DNA of 64,000 bases, taken from contig NZ_CP054698.1 of NCBI RefSeq assembly GCF_014023275.1, positions 3,534,001-3,598,000 on the forward strand, read 5' to 3'. How positions within the stretch are numbered: position 1 is the stretch's first letter; the number at the start of each line of letters is the position of its first letter. This document shows, in pieces, positions 35,432 through 44,592 of this stretch. The notes below the pieces were generated by a model. The model searched no databases, was not told the DNA's origin, and saw nothing but the letters and a program-made list of their open reading frames with translations. A program made the translations under genes and the position numbers. Source of the DNA: Nostoc edaphicum CCNP1411. GTDB taxonomy: Bacteria; Cyanobacteriota; Cyanobacteriia; Cyanobacteriales; Nostocaceae.

Positions 35432-37360
35432 ATGGTAAAAACCCCTCCATCCCAGTTTTCACCAGATCAATATAAAGTTGATTCTGCACAAGAAAAAGTA
35501 GAAGCTATCATAGAAAGCCCACCCTCAGAAACTGAGATTGACTTAGAGTTTCTTTACACCAGAGATATTGAATTTCGTCAGGAAACTATTTACTTTCTTG
35601 TGGTAGATCGCTTTTATGATGGCGATCCAGATAACAGCGAAGGTGTAAACTCAGAACTGTATGATCCAAATAGACAAGATTGGGGTAAGTACTGGGGTGG
35701 CGACTTGCAAGGTGTCATCGACAAATTAGACTATCTTAAAAACATGGGAGTGACAGCCATTTGGCTGACTCCACTATTTGAGCAAGTAGAAGAATTATTT
35801 ATTAGCAATGCCGCGATGCATGGCTATTGGACAAAAGATTTTAAACGGATCAATCCTCGCTACATTGCCGATGGAGAGAATCCTTCTTTAAATGCTACCC
35901 AAGAAGAAAAAAATACGACCTTTGATCGGTTAATTGCAGAACTGCACAAGCGGAATATGAAGCTGGTGCTAGATATTGTCTGCAACCATAGCAGCCCTGA
36001 TACCAGCGGTAGCAAAGGGGAATTATATGATGATGGTGTGAAAATTGCTGACTTCAATGATGATGTCAATCATTGGTATCACCACTATGGTGAAGTGCAA
36101 AACTGGGAAGACGATTGGCAAGTGCAGAATTGTGAACTAGCTGGTCTAGCAACCTTTAATGAAAACAATACAGAATATCGGGAGTATATTAAGTCAGCTA
36201 TTAAACAATGGCTAGACAGAGGTGTAGATGCACTGCGGGTTGATACTGTCAAGCACATGCCGATCTGGTTTTGGCAAGAATTCACTGGCGAGATGACGAA
36301 TCACAAACCAGATGTATTTATTTTTGGTGAATGGATTTACAGTAATCCTAGTGACGATCGCTCCGTAGAATTTGTTAACCACTCAGGTATGACACTTCTA
36401 GACTTTGGACTGTGTGTAGCAATTCGAGCCGCACTAGGGCAAGGTTCAGAAATGGGATTCCAAACAATTCAATACATTTTTGATCAGGATTATCGTTACA
36501 ACGGGGCAACAGAGTTAATCACTTTCATCGATAACCATGATATGTCCCGCTTCCAATCGCTGAATCCTGATCCAGCGATGTTGAAAGTAGCGATCGCCTT
36601 AATCATGACATGTCGCGGTATTCCCTGCATTTACTACGGTACAGAACAGTATTTGCATGACGACACCGATGGCGGTAACGACCCGTATAACCGCCCGATG
36701 ATGGAAAATTGGGATACTGAGAGTGAGATTTATCGTTGCATCAGGTTGCTATCTGGCTTACGGCGACTGAATCCTGCTGTATCAATGGGTAGCCACTGGC
36801 AAAAATACTTAACACCTGATATTTACTGTTATGTACGCCGCTATCGTGACTCTCTGTGTTTTGTAGCTTTAAACCGGGGAGGAGAAGTTACTCTCCCAGA
36901 AGTAGAAACAGAATTACCTGATGGGGAACATACTTGCGTGGTGACTCGCAACAAGTATGAAGTGAAAGACGGCAAGATTTATAACCTGGTACTAGAGGAA
37001 CGGGGAGTGCTTGTTTTCAGCCACGTTGGCGAACGGATTAAAGCACAGACAATTGTCCGCGTCCAACTCAATGGCGTAGATACCCAACCCGGTGAAATCA
37101 TTGTGGTGACAGGAGATTGCCCAGAGTTGGGTAACTGGGATATCAGCAAAGCATATCCTTTAGAGTACATCAACTCGAACACCTGGTCTGCCGAGATTCC
37201 CTTTGATGAGAGTGCTGGTAAGCTGATTGCTTATAAATATGCCATGTGGCGGGAAGGGCGATCGCCTCTGCGCGAAAATTTGGTAAATCGTCGCTGGGTG
37301 ATTGCCAAAGAAGGCACTGTCAAATGGCGTGATACCTGGGCATCGGGAAGAGAATCTTAG
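35432..37360 (+). CDS. GH13 alpha-amylase-family enzyme with CBM20
   Basis: The protein has 642 residues from the ATG at 35432 (a TTG frame start 17 codons earlier is unlikely). The GH13 barrel has the four standard regions: DIVCNHSS, DALRVDTVKHMP with nucleophile Asp271, FIFGEWIYS with acid Glu300, and FIDNHDMSRF with Asp370. The C-terminal about 100 residues (IVRVQLNGVDTQPGEIIVVT, GDCPELGNWDISKAYPL) form a CBM20 starch-binding domain. No signal peptide is seen, so it probably acts on cytoplasmic glycogen or maltodextrin. It resembles cyclomaltodextrinase/CGTase-like enzymes. Confidence 0.9.
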   Translation: MVKTPPSQFSPDQYKVDSAQEKVEAIIESPPSETEIDLEFLYTRDIEFRQETIYFLVVDRFYDGDPDNSEGVNSELYDPNRQDWGKYWGGDLQGVIDKLDYLKNMGVTAIWLTPLFEQVEELFISNAAMHGYWTKDFKRINPRYIADGENPSLNATQEEKNTTFDRLIAELHKRNMKLVLDIVCNHSSPDTSGSKGELYDDGVKIADFNDDVNHWYHHYGEVQNWEDDWQVQNCELAGLATFNENNTEYREYIKSAIKQWLDRGVDALRVDTVKHMPIWFWQEFTGEMTNHKPDVFIFGEWIYSNPSDDRSVEFVNHSGMTLLDFGLCVAIRAALGQGSEMGFQTIQYIFDQDYRYNGATELITFIDNHDMSRFQSLNPDPAMLKVAIALIMTCRGIPCIYYGTEQYLHDDTDGGNDPYNRPMMENWDTESEIYRCIRLLSGLRRLNPAVSMGSHWQKYLTPDIYCYVRRYRDSLCFVALNRGGEVTLPEVETELPDGEHTCVVTRNKYEVKDGKIYNLVLEERGVLVFSHVGERIKAQTIVRVQLNGVDTQPGEIIVVTGDCPELGNWDISKAYPLEYINSNTWSAEIPFDESAGKLIAYKYAMWREGRSPLRENLVNRRWVIAKEGTVKWRDTWASGRES

Positions 37361-37389
37361 AAATATAGAAGATTTGATAATTTATCACA

Positions 37390-37456
37390 AAGACGCGATA
37401 AATCGCCGTCTCTACAAAAGACCGATTATTGTAGAGACGGCGATTCATCGCGTCTT
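37390..37456. terminator. 28-bp inverted repeat after the amylase gene
   Basis: AAGACGCGATAAATCGCCGT and eight more bases at 37390-37417 pair with 37429-37456 with one mismatch, leaving an 11-base loop. It is placed as a terminator but is made of the same gacgcgat repeat as 5125-5196. A solo MITE end follows at about 37463. Confidence 0.6.
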
Positions 37457-37677
37457 TTGCCTTAACCGAACCGTATTGAGGGCTATATAGCATTCATTGC
37501 ACGCAAACCACGATTATAAATACCTGATCTCAAATCCAATATCTAATTTTTTTGCTATGGTGATCCCAAAGGAATTGTTAACTGCTTACGAGGTGTAGAT
37601 CAAGTGATTAGTTGATTCTGTAGTATAAAATACTGCAAGCTGCACATAAAAATTATCTATAAAGTGCATCTGTTTTG

Positions 37678-38082
37678 TTACTTAGTAGGTTGGGAAATAC
37701 GCGTTTCAATATCTTCTAACGTTTGTAACAATAAACGAGTTGCCTGCAATTTCCAACCCCATTTCTGAATTCTATAAGCTAATACAGTCCCAACTACAGA
37801 CGCTAATAAGCCTATGGGTTGATTTAAAGAAATTCCCAATAACAAACCCAATCCAGCAATTCCCCAAAATGGTAAAGCTACTGCTTGTCTTTGTTCTTCT
37901 ACAATTTGAGTAATTATATTAGATTTCATAGTAGCAAGTAATGCCTGTTTGACTTGCTGCTGTTCGTCTGCCGATACTGTTAAACCTATTTTACGGCGTA
38001 GTTTTTCCATTTTACGGGCATCAGTGCTGTATTCAGTTAGCTCATCTTCTGCCATTTTCAACAGTCGTTCTAATTGCGCCAT
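37678..38082 (-). CDS. Small membrane protein with coiled-coil N-terminus
   Basis: This 134-residue protein has a helical charged N-terminal half (LERLLKMAEDELTEYSTDAR) and two adjacent hydrophobic helices at about 70-105 (LPFWGIAGLGLLLGISLNQP; IGLLASVVGTVLAYRI). It ends in a charged tail. The family is unknown; it is probably a cytoplasmic-membrane protein. It is divergent from ppsA. Confidence 0.6.
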   Translation of the reverse strand: MAQLERLLKMAEDELTEYSTDARKMEKLRRKIGLTVSADEQQQVKQALLATMKSNIITQIVEEQRQAVALPFWGIAGLGLLLGISLNQPIGLLASVVGTVLAYRIQKWGWKLQATRLLLQTLEDIETRISQPTK

Positions 38083-38274
38083 CGTGAATTGTGTCTGGTA
38101 TTTTTATAAAGTAATTAACCCGAATAATTGTTAATTTTTATTGCCTATTGCCTTGTATTTCCTTGCTAAATCTAAGACTACGCGACAACATCAAAAATCT
38201 AAAATTGAATATGGGAAAAATATAGTACGAGTTATGCACTTACAAGTTGAGTATAAACTTAAAAGGTAATATTT

Positions 38275-40776
38275 ATGGCTACAGTATCTAAAAGCACTTT
38301 ATCTCTATCTGCCCAAGAGCGATCGCTCATTCTCTGGTTTGATGAAGTTGGTATTGCTGATATACCCGTAGTTGGTGGTAAAAATGCCTCACTGGGCGAA
38401 ATGATTCAACAGCTAACGCCCAAAGGCATTAATGTTCCCACGGGATTTGCCACCACTGCTTACGCTTATCGTTATTTCATTCAATCAGCCGGCTTAGAAG
38501 CAAAGCTACGTAAACTCTTTGCTGACTTAGATGTTGAAGATGTGAAAAATTTACGAGAACGGGGGAAAAAAGCGCGATCGCTCTTAATTCACACTCCATT
38601 TCCTGTAGAATTGCGAGAGGCGATCGCTACAGCCTACCAAAGTCTATGTGAACGATATCATGCAGAGACAGATGTTGCAGTCCGTTCTAGCGCCACCGCT
38701 GAAGACTTACCCGATGCTAGTTTTGCCGGACAACAGGAAACTTATCTCAACGTTGTCGGTGCTGAAGGAGTTTTAGCAGCTTGTCATAAATGCTTTGCTT
38801 CCATATTTACCGATCGCGCTATTTCTTATCGTCATGCCAAGGGATTTGACCACTTTAGCATTGCTTTAGCTGTGGGCGTACAAAAAATGGTGCGCTCTGA
38901 CTTGGCAACCTCTGGGGTAATGTTCTCCATTGACACAGAAACCGGATTTAAGGATGCGGCACTAATTACAGCCGCCTATGGTTTAGGCGAAAATGTTGTC
39001 CAGGGGTCTGTAAATCCAGATGAATACTATGTTTTTAAACCAACTTTAAAAGCTGGTTTCCGCCCAATTATCGATAAAAAATTGGGCAGTAAAGAACTGA
39101 AAATGATTTATGATGACGGTTCCAAATTTACGAAAAATGTTTCGGTTTCGCCCAGTGAAAGAGGCAAATTCGCTCTGAGTGATGAAGAGATTTTACAACT
39201 AGCAAATTGGGCGTGTTTAATTGAAGACCATTATTCTCAAGTCCACGGCATATCTACTCCAATGGATATCGAGTGGGCAAAAGATGGCATTACTAACCAA
39301 CTTTTTATTGTGCAAGCGCGTCCCGAAACCGTCCAGTCGCAGAAGACGGGAAATGTCTTGCGGAGTTATCGGTTGTTATTGGGGAATCGGGAATGGGGAA
39401 TCGGGAATGGGGAAAAATCTACCCACTCCCCACTCCCTGATTCCCAATCGCCACTCACCCTTGTTACCGGACGTGCGATTGGAGAAGCAATTAGTCAAGG
39501 GAAAGCCCGCCTAATTTTAGATGTTCAGAAACTAGACCAGTTCCAAGCCGGGGAAGTTTTGGTGACAGAGAGAACCGATCCCGATTGGGAACCAATTATG
39601 AAACGCGCCAGTGCAATTGTCACCAATTCTGGTGGAAGGACATGCCACGCCGCAATTATTGCGCGAGAATTGGGTGTCCCTGCGATCGTGGGATGCGGCA
39701 ATGCTACAGAAATCTTGAAACCTGGTCAAGAGGTAACAATTTCTTGCGCTGAAGGGGAAGAAGGAAAAGTTTATGCAGGCTTATTACCTTTTGAAGTTGA
39801 AGAAGTTCCTTTAGAGAACTTACCCCGCACCCGCACTCAAATTTTAATGAATGTAGGTAATCCCCAAGAAGCACTAAGTTTATCCGCAATTCCCAACGAT
39901 GGCGTAGGTTTAGCGCGGACAGAATTTATCATCGCTAACCAAATCCAAATTCATCCAATGGCGTTGATTCACTATGACTCATTAAAAGATGAATTTGTCA
40001 AAGCTAAAATTGCTGATATTACCTCGCTTTACGACGAAAAACCCCAATATTTTGTAGATAAATTAGCCCAAGGCATAGGTAGAATTGCAGCGGCATTTTA
40101 TCCCAAACCAGTAATTGTCCGAACCTCAGATTTCAAAAGTAATGAATATGCCAATTTATTAGGTGGGCGACAGTTTGAACCCCATGAAGAAAACCCAATG
40201 CTGGGTTGGCGAGGAGCGGCACGTTACTATGATGAAGGCTACAGAGAAGCTTTTGCCCTAGAATGTCATGCCATCAAAAGGGTACGGGAAGACATGGGTT
40301 TGACAAATGTTATTCCGATGATTCCTTTTTGTAGGACTCCCGATGAAGGGCGTTTGGTTTTGGCAGAGATGGCAAAAAATGGTTTAAAGCAGGGAGTTAA
40401 CGACTTGCAGGTTTATGTGATGTGCGAGTTGCCCAATAATGTGATTATGGCTGAGGAGTTTGCTGAGGTATTTGATGGCTTCTCCATTGGTTCTAATGAC
40501 TTAACTCAGTTGACACTGGGGTTAGATAGAGATTCGGCATTAGTGGCGCGGTTGTTTGATGAACGCAGCCAGGGTGTGAAGCGAATGGTAAAAATGGCCA
40601 TAGAAGCGGCGAAAAAATGCGATCGCAAAATCGGCATTTGTGGACAAGCACCCAGCGATTATCCAGAATTTGCTCAATTTTTGGTGGAACAAGGAATTGA
40701 CTCGATTAGTTTGAATCCAGATTCGGTCTTAAAGACAATGCTGGAAGTGGCAAAAGTCGAGAGTAGTAATTCGTAA
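38275..40776 (+). CDS. ppsA: Phosphoenolpyruvate synthase, with a repeat-derived insert
   Basis: The protein has 833 residues. The N-terminal ATP-binding domain starts VVGGKNASLGEMIQ and includes DVAVRSSATAEDLPDASFAG. The phosphohistidine domain has GGRTCHAAIIARELGVPAIV (His about 456). The C-terminal PEP/pyruvate barrel has GWRGAARYY, FSIGSNDLTQLTLGLDRDS and the Cys of GICGQAPSD. Residues about 368-391 (GNREWGIGNGEK, STHSPLPDSQ) are encoded by ggggaatcgggaatg tandem repeats and their complement at 39379-39452, inserted in frame in the linker before the phosphohistidine domain. The stop codon lies in a TAATTCG repeat. The enzyme makes PEP from pyruvate and ATP. Confidence 0.95.
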   Translation: MATVSKSTLSLSAQERSLILWFDEVGIADIPVVGGKNASLGEMIQQLTPKGINVPTGFATTAYAYRYFIQSAGLEAKLRKLFADLDVEDVKNLRERGKKARSLLIHTPFPVELREAIATAYQSLCERYHAETDVAVRSSATAEDLPDASFAGQQETYLNVVGAEGVLAACHKCFASIFTDRAISYRHAKGFDHFSIALAVGVQKMVRSDLATSGVMFSIDTETGFKDAALITAAYGLGENVVQGSVNPDEYYVFKPTLKAGFRPIIDKKLGSKELKMIYDDGSKFTKNVSVSPSERGKFALSDEEILQLANWACLIEDHYSQVHGISTPMDIEWAKDGITNQLFIVQARPETVQSQKTGNVLRSYRLLLGNREWGIGNGEKSTHSPLPDSQSPLTLVTGRAIGEAISQGKARLILDVQKLDQFQAGEVLVTERTDPDWEPIMKRASAIVTNSGGRTCHAAIIARELGVPAIVGCGNATEILKPGQEVTISCAEGEEGKVYAGLLPFEVEEVPLENLPRTRTQILMNVGNPQEALSLSAIPNDGVGLARTEFIIANQIQIHPMALIHYDSLKDEFVKAKIADITSLYDEKPQYFVDKLAQGIGRIAAAFYPKPVIVRTSDFKSNEYANLLGGRQFEPHEENPMLGWRGAARYYDEGYREAFALECHAIKRVREDMGLTNVIPMIPFCRTPDEGRLVLAEMAKNGLKQGVNDLQVYVMCELPNNVIMAEEFAEVFDGFSIGSNDLTQLTLGLDRDSALVARLFDERSQGVKRMVKMAIEAAKKCDRKIGICGQAPSDYPEFAQFLVEQGIDSISLNPDSVLKTMLEVAKVESSNS

Positions 40777-40788
40777 TTCGAGTAATTT

Positions 40789-41213
40789 ATGCCAGCTAAA
40801 GACCGTTACCACCAGAACGTCAATAAATGCCCTAATCAAAGATGACTGGACGATTACCGACGATCCATTTCATTTGAAGTGGGGAAAAAGGGATATGTAT
40901 GTTGACTTGGGTGCAGAGAAATTGATTGCTGCTGAAAAGGAAGGACAGCAGATAGCCGTTGAGATTAAAACGTTTCGCAGCGTGTCGGACATGACTAATC
41001 TTGAACACGCGCTGGGACAACCGCTCTGTAATGAGTAGAACCAATCCCGATCGCGTCCTCTATCTTGCCGTTCGGGACGAAGTATACGCCGATATCTTTG
41101 ATGAGCCAATTGCTAAACTTTTGGTAGAAGATTACAAAGTTCATATTGTTCTATTTCAGCTAGAGCAAGAGGTTATTTTTAAATGGATACCTTGGAGCAA
41201 TACAGGCAGTTGA
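40789..41213 (+). pseudogene. xisH: xisH, broken by two frameshifts
   Basis: Starting at the ATG 40789 (MPAKDRYHQNV), the reading frame must shift after about 11 codons to continue ALIKDDWTITDDPFHLKWGK, RDMYVDLGAEKLIAAEKEGQ and the nuclease-like IAVEIKTFRS. It must shift again near 41027 to finish MSRTNPDRVLYLAVRDEVYA to the stop at 41213. The residues expected between EHALGQ and the second block are mostly lost. XisH proteins are needed with XisI for excision of the fdxN element in Anabaena. Intact xisI overlaps its end by 31 bp, the usual arrangement. Confidence 0.8.
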
Positions 41214-41542
41214 TTCGGAATATTCTGATTGAACATACAAAAATCCCCTTCAGCACTGGCGATATTCAATTTGAAACAGTTTTCGACGGCGAACAAGACC
41301 GCTACCTCTTGATGATTTTGGGAAGAGAACCAGCCTATGACTTGTCTCCTACTGTGACTCGTCGCGTTCACGGCTGTCTGATTCACATTGATATTATTGA
41401 TGACAAAATTTGGATTCAACGTGATGGGACTGAAGAGGGGGTAGCAACGGAACTGGTTAGGGCTGGTGTGGCGAAGGATCAGATTGTATTGGGATTTCGG
41501 TCTGAAGAACTGCGGAAAGATTCAGAATTTGCTGTTGCATAA
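41183..41542 (+). CDS. xisI: XisI family protein
   Basis: This 119-residue protein matches XisI: MDTLEQYRQLIRNILIEHTK, then YLLMILGREPAYD, RRVHGCLIHIDIIDDKIWIQ, RDGTEEGVATELVRAGV and KDQIVLGF. It was named for fdxN-element excision control, yet many cyanobacteria keep multiple xisH/xisI pairs unrelated to that element. The frame is intact although its partner xisH is not. No excision element boundaries or xisF recombinase are seen nearby. Confidence 0.92.
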   Translation: MDTLEQYRQLIRNILIEHTKIPFSTGDIQFETVFDGEQDRYLLMILGREPAYDLSPTVTRRVHGCLIHIDIIDDKIWIQRDGTEEGVATELVRAGVAKDQIVLGFRSEELRKDSEFAVA

Positions 41543-41689
41543 CCAACGGTAGCTGAACTTTGGAATAACTACCCATAGCATAGCGATCGCCATATTTTGT
41601 TTGTGTAATTGTCTACAACACTTTTGACTGCTCAACCATAAGTATCTTAGTATTTTGCAGAATGGCGATTTAGTTTAGTCAAAAGTAAG

Positions 41690-42382
41690 ATGACAATCCT
41701 TTTGGAAACCGAACGCTTGATCATTCGCAGTTGGATACCCGAAAGCGATGCCAAACAAGCGTTTGCAATTTACAGTGATCCAGAAGTTACGCACTTTCTT
41801 GGTAAAGCTTCTCTCGTTACAAGTGTTGAGTCACAGCGTCAACGTTTGATTGACAACATCGAGCGATTCCACCGACGCAACAATGGTACTGGATCTTGGG
41901 CAATTGTCGAAAAGGAAACTACAACAATTGTGGGAACTATCCTTCTTAAACAATTGCCCGACAAAGATGATTTACCCACTCAAGATTATGAGGTAGGCTG
42001 GCACTTACGGCGAGCTTCTTGGGGTAAAGGGTATGCAACAGAAGCAGGACAAGTTATGCTCAACTACGGATTTAGTGTTCTGAACCTGCCATTAATTTAT
42101 GCCGTAGTGAAGCCAGAAAATCATGCTTCAATCCGTGTAACAGAACGATTGGGTATGAAACCAGTGGGACGGACAAACAAATATTACAATATTGAATTAC
42201 TCCTGTTTCAACTAGATGCACCTGAAGAGTGGAGGGAAAACAGGGGGGCAAGGGAGTGGAGTTCAAAACCTCATCGACGAGTATTAAAGACTCATCAGCG
42301 AGTATCAAAGACTCATTCACGAGTATCAAAGACTCATCGGCGAGTATCAAAGACTCATCGGCGAGTATCAAAGACTCGTTGA
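41690..42382 (+). CDS. GNAT N-acetyltransferase with a repeat-encoded tail
   Basis: This 230-residue protein is a RimJ/RimL-like GNAT domain at about 1-175 (LLETERLIIRSWIPESDAKQ, GWHLRRASWGKGYATEAGQV, HASIRVTERLGMKPVG). The C-terminal 36 residues are heptapeptides of the form RVSKTHR, encoded by six 21-bp repeats at 42278-42403. The stop codon is a variant of a repeat unit (cgttgacga). Family enzymes of this type normally end near residue 180. The domain is likely functional and the tail an acquired extension. Confidence 0.85.
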   Translation: MTILLETERLIIRSWIPESDAKQAFAIYSDPEVTHFLGKASLVTSVESQRQRLIDNIERFHRRNNGTGSWAIVEKETTTIVGTILLKQLPDKDDLPTQDYEVGWHLRRASWGKGYATEAGQVMLNYGFSVLNLPLIYAVVKPENHASIRVTERLGMKPVGRTNKYYNIELLLFQLDAPEEWRENRGAREWSSKPHRRVLKTHQRVSKTHSRVSKTHRRVSKTHRRVSKTR

Positions 42383-42403
42383 CGAGTATCAAAGACTCAT
42401 CCC
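42278..42403. repeat. 21-bp tandem repeat, six copies
   Basis: The unit is cgagtatcaaagactcatcgg with start points at 42278, 42299, 42320, 42341, 42362 and 42383. Each unit contains a small palindrome (gagt ... actc). All three frames on the plus strand and at least one on the minus strand are open through the array because the period is a multiple of three. Confidence 0.9.
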
Positions 42404-42410
42404 CTATTCT

Positions 42411-42473
42411 CAATGCCCAATGCCCAATGCCCAATGCCCAATGACAAATGACAAATGACAAATGACAAATGAC
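42411..42473. repeat. Nine heptamers overlapping the glycosyltransferase start codon
   Basis: Four CAATGCC units, one CAATGAC and four AAATGAC units are contiguous. The ATG at 42469 used by the next gene lies in the last unit. Confidence 0.85.
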
Positions 42474-44046
42474 TAAAAAGTGGTTCCGAATTGGCATGGT
42501 GAGTGTATTCTTTCTCTCACTTGCCTTACGGTTTTGGGGGATGGAGCGATTTAACACTCTGGTATTTGATGAAGTTTACTTTGCCAAATTCGGTAATAAT
42601 TACCTCACGCATACACCCTTTTTTAATGCTCATCCGCCGCTGAGTCAATATATTATTGGTATCGGCATTTGGATTGGTAGTCACATTCCTTTTTGGCACG
42701 ATACTGTAAATGGGCTGACAGGTTCATTGCGATCGCCTTGGACTTATCGTTGGATAAATGCCCTCACAGGCTCATTTATTCCTGTAGTTGTGGCTGCGAT
42801 CGCTTATCAGTTGAGTTATCGTCGTACCTTTGCAATACTTGCAGGTTTGTTCACAGCCTGTGATGGCCTTTTTCTCGTTGAGTCTCGCTATGCCCTGAAC
42901 AATATTTATATTGTCATCTTTGGTTTGTTAGGGCAGTGGTTTTTATTATTGGCATTAGATAACCAAAATCGGCGACGCTCATTTTGGTTAGTTCTTGCTG
43001 GCATCAGTTTTGGTGCGTCAGTTGGGACTAAATGGAACGGTTTATGGTTTCTTTTGGGTGCTTATCTGATTTGGGTAACAGCGTGGGTAATTAGTTTGAT
43101 ACATTCTTTTCCTAACCCCAAACTCGGAGGCAGGAGGCAGGATAGCGCAGCGGTAGCGAGTCCGCGAGTGTCGGCAGAAGGTGGAAGTCATGAGGTAGAA
43201 GGTGTAAGTCAGGAGTCAGGAGTTAGTACTTATTCTCCCTTAGCCCCCTTATCTTCCTTATCTTCCTCATCTCAAACACCACTACAAAACTTGACTCAGC
43301 TAAATATTTTTCAAATGCTGTTTTATCTAGGAATTATCCCAGCTTTTATCTACAGTATCATCTGGATTCCCCACCTTCAACTAGATAAAACTTATGGATT
43401 TATTGCAGTACATCAGCAAATTTTAAAGTTTCACTTACAGCTAGGTGGCAATAGTCCCAACGTGCATCCTTACTGTGCTGCCTGGTACAAATGGCCGTTG
43501 ATGACTCGACCAATGGCATATTATTATCAAACAGCTAAAAGTATTACCGAACCTTTACCTGTAATGGGGCCACCTTTGCCTCCTGGTGCTGGAAAAGTTA
43601 TTTATGATGTCCATGCAATGGGTAATCCATTTTTGTGGTGGTTTGGTGTTTCTGCCATGTTGTTTCTAATTGGGTTGCTGGTGTCGCAAGCCGTTATTTT
43701 TTTGGTAAAGGAAAAGCGTTTTTCTGTACCTGCAACTCTGAGTGTTGATACTTGGATTGCATTATATTTAGTTATCAACTATGCCGCTAACTTATTACCT
43801 TGGGTAAAAGTTACGAGGTGCGTTTTTATTTACCACTATATGTGTGCAGTAGTATTTCTCTTTTTAGCGATAGCTTGGTTTGTTGATCAATGCCTTCGCA
43901 GTTATTATCAACAACTGCGGGCGCTAGGTGTCACCATAACTTTTATTATTCTGGCTGCTTTTATTTTCTGGATGCCAATTTATTTGGGTTTACCTCTCTC
44001 ACCTCACGATTATAAGCTGCGAATGTGGTTCAACTCTTGGATTTGA
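42469..44046 (+). CDS. Polyprenyl-phosphate-dependent membrane glycosyltransferase (PMT/GT39)
   Basis: This 525-residue protein has multiple membrane helices and the PMT signatures: first-loop acidic pair VFDEVYFAKFGNNYL, AHPPLSQYIIGIGI, and HPYCAAWYKWPLMTRPMAYY, RVFIYHYMCAVVF-like C-terminal helices. Family enzymes transfer mannose or other sugars from a lipid carrier to extracytoplasmic acceptors. Residues about 218-278 (GGRRQDSAAVASPRVSAEGG and following) are a Ser/Gly-rich insert encoded by ggaggcaggaggcag-type repeats and a GC-rich small dispersed repeat. The start codon lies in a heptamer array and no Shine-Dalgarno is present. Confidence 0.85.
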   Translation: MTKKWFRIGMVSVFFLSLALRFWGMERFNTLVFDEVYFAKFGNNYLTHTPFFNAHPPLSQYIIGIGIWIGSHIPFWHDTVNGLTGSLRSPWTYRWINALTGSFIPVVVAAIAYQLSYRRTFAILAGLFTACDGLFLVESRYALNNIYIVIFGLLGQWFLLLALDNQNRRRSFWLVLAGISFGASVGTKWNGLWFLLGAYLIWVTAWVISLIHSFPNPKLGGRRQDSAAVASPRVSAEGGSHEVEGVSQESGVSTYSPLAPLSSLSSSSQTPLQNLTQLNIFQMLFYLGIIPAFIYSIIWIPHLQLDKTYGFIAVHQQILKFHLQLGGNSPNVHPYCAAWYKWPLMTRPMAYYYQTAKSITEPLPVMGPPLPPGAGKVIYDVHAMGNPFLWWFGVSAMLFLIGLLVSQAVIFLVKEKRFSVPATLSVDTWIALYLVINYAANLLPWVKVTRCVFIYHYMCAVVFLFLAIAWFVDQCLRSYYQQLRALGVTITFIILAAFIFWMPIYLGLPLSPHDYKLRMWFNSWI

Positions 44047-44592
44047 TTAAAGAGACATTGGATATTGGGCATGGATTATGAGGCTAGCGATCGCTAAAAA
44101 GTGTGTCGATACACACGTAGACTAGATTGTAGTCAATAGCCAAGCTAGAGTAAGTACAACTTTTACTGCCACTCTCCCTTTGGTTAACATCTAAACAGTT
44201 AGCTAAATAGCAATTAAAGTAAGATTTAATACATCTAATTCTATACGAACAAGTGTTACTTAGAGTATTGCTTTTGAGCGATCAGATCACTGTATAGAGT
44301 CTTTTGTGGCTCCCTCTAAAAGCTTTTAGGGAAATTTTTAATGATACTACTTGATAATAGCTATCTATAATTTCTAATTTTTTTATACTAATAAAGTGAA
44401 TATTTAGTAGATATACGCAATTATCGTATTTAGTCAATATTTCATCAAAACTTATACAGTGCTTAATCTTCAGAATTTAAAAAGGAGATTTGTAGCTTGA
44501 TGTATAAATAATAAAAAATACATAAAATAACATGCGCTATTAGTGTAATAATTTGCACGTGTAAACACTCATTTGGAAATGCTTGACAAATT
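44047..44592. other. Upstream region of the peptide-export operon
   Basis: This 546-bp AT-rich stretch has no open frame of note. It should contain the promoter of the HTH-exporter operon. A gcgatcgct HIP1-like site is at 44089. I see no recognisable operator. Confidence 0.35.

Noticed and set aside
41183..41542. xisI as evidence of a nearby fdxN excision element
   Set aside because: No nif genes, recombinase or element borders are seen; xisH/xisI pairs are frequent elsewhere in such genomes.
42278..42473. Possible CRISPR array
   Set aside because: The 21-bp and 7-bp units are contiguous without unique spacers, and no cas genes are present.
42072..42557. Long minus-strand frame with repeats of DESLILA
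   Set aside because: The repeat period is 21 bp, so every frame stays open. It overlaps the GNAT and glycosyltransferase genes on the other strand, which have real domains.
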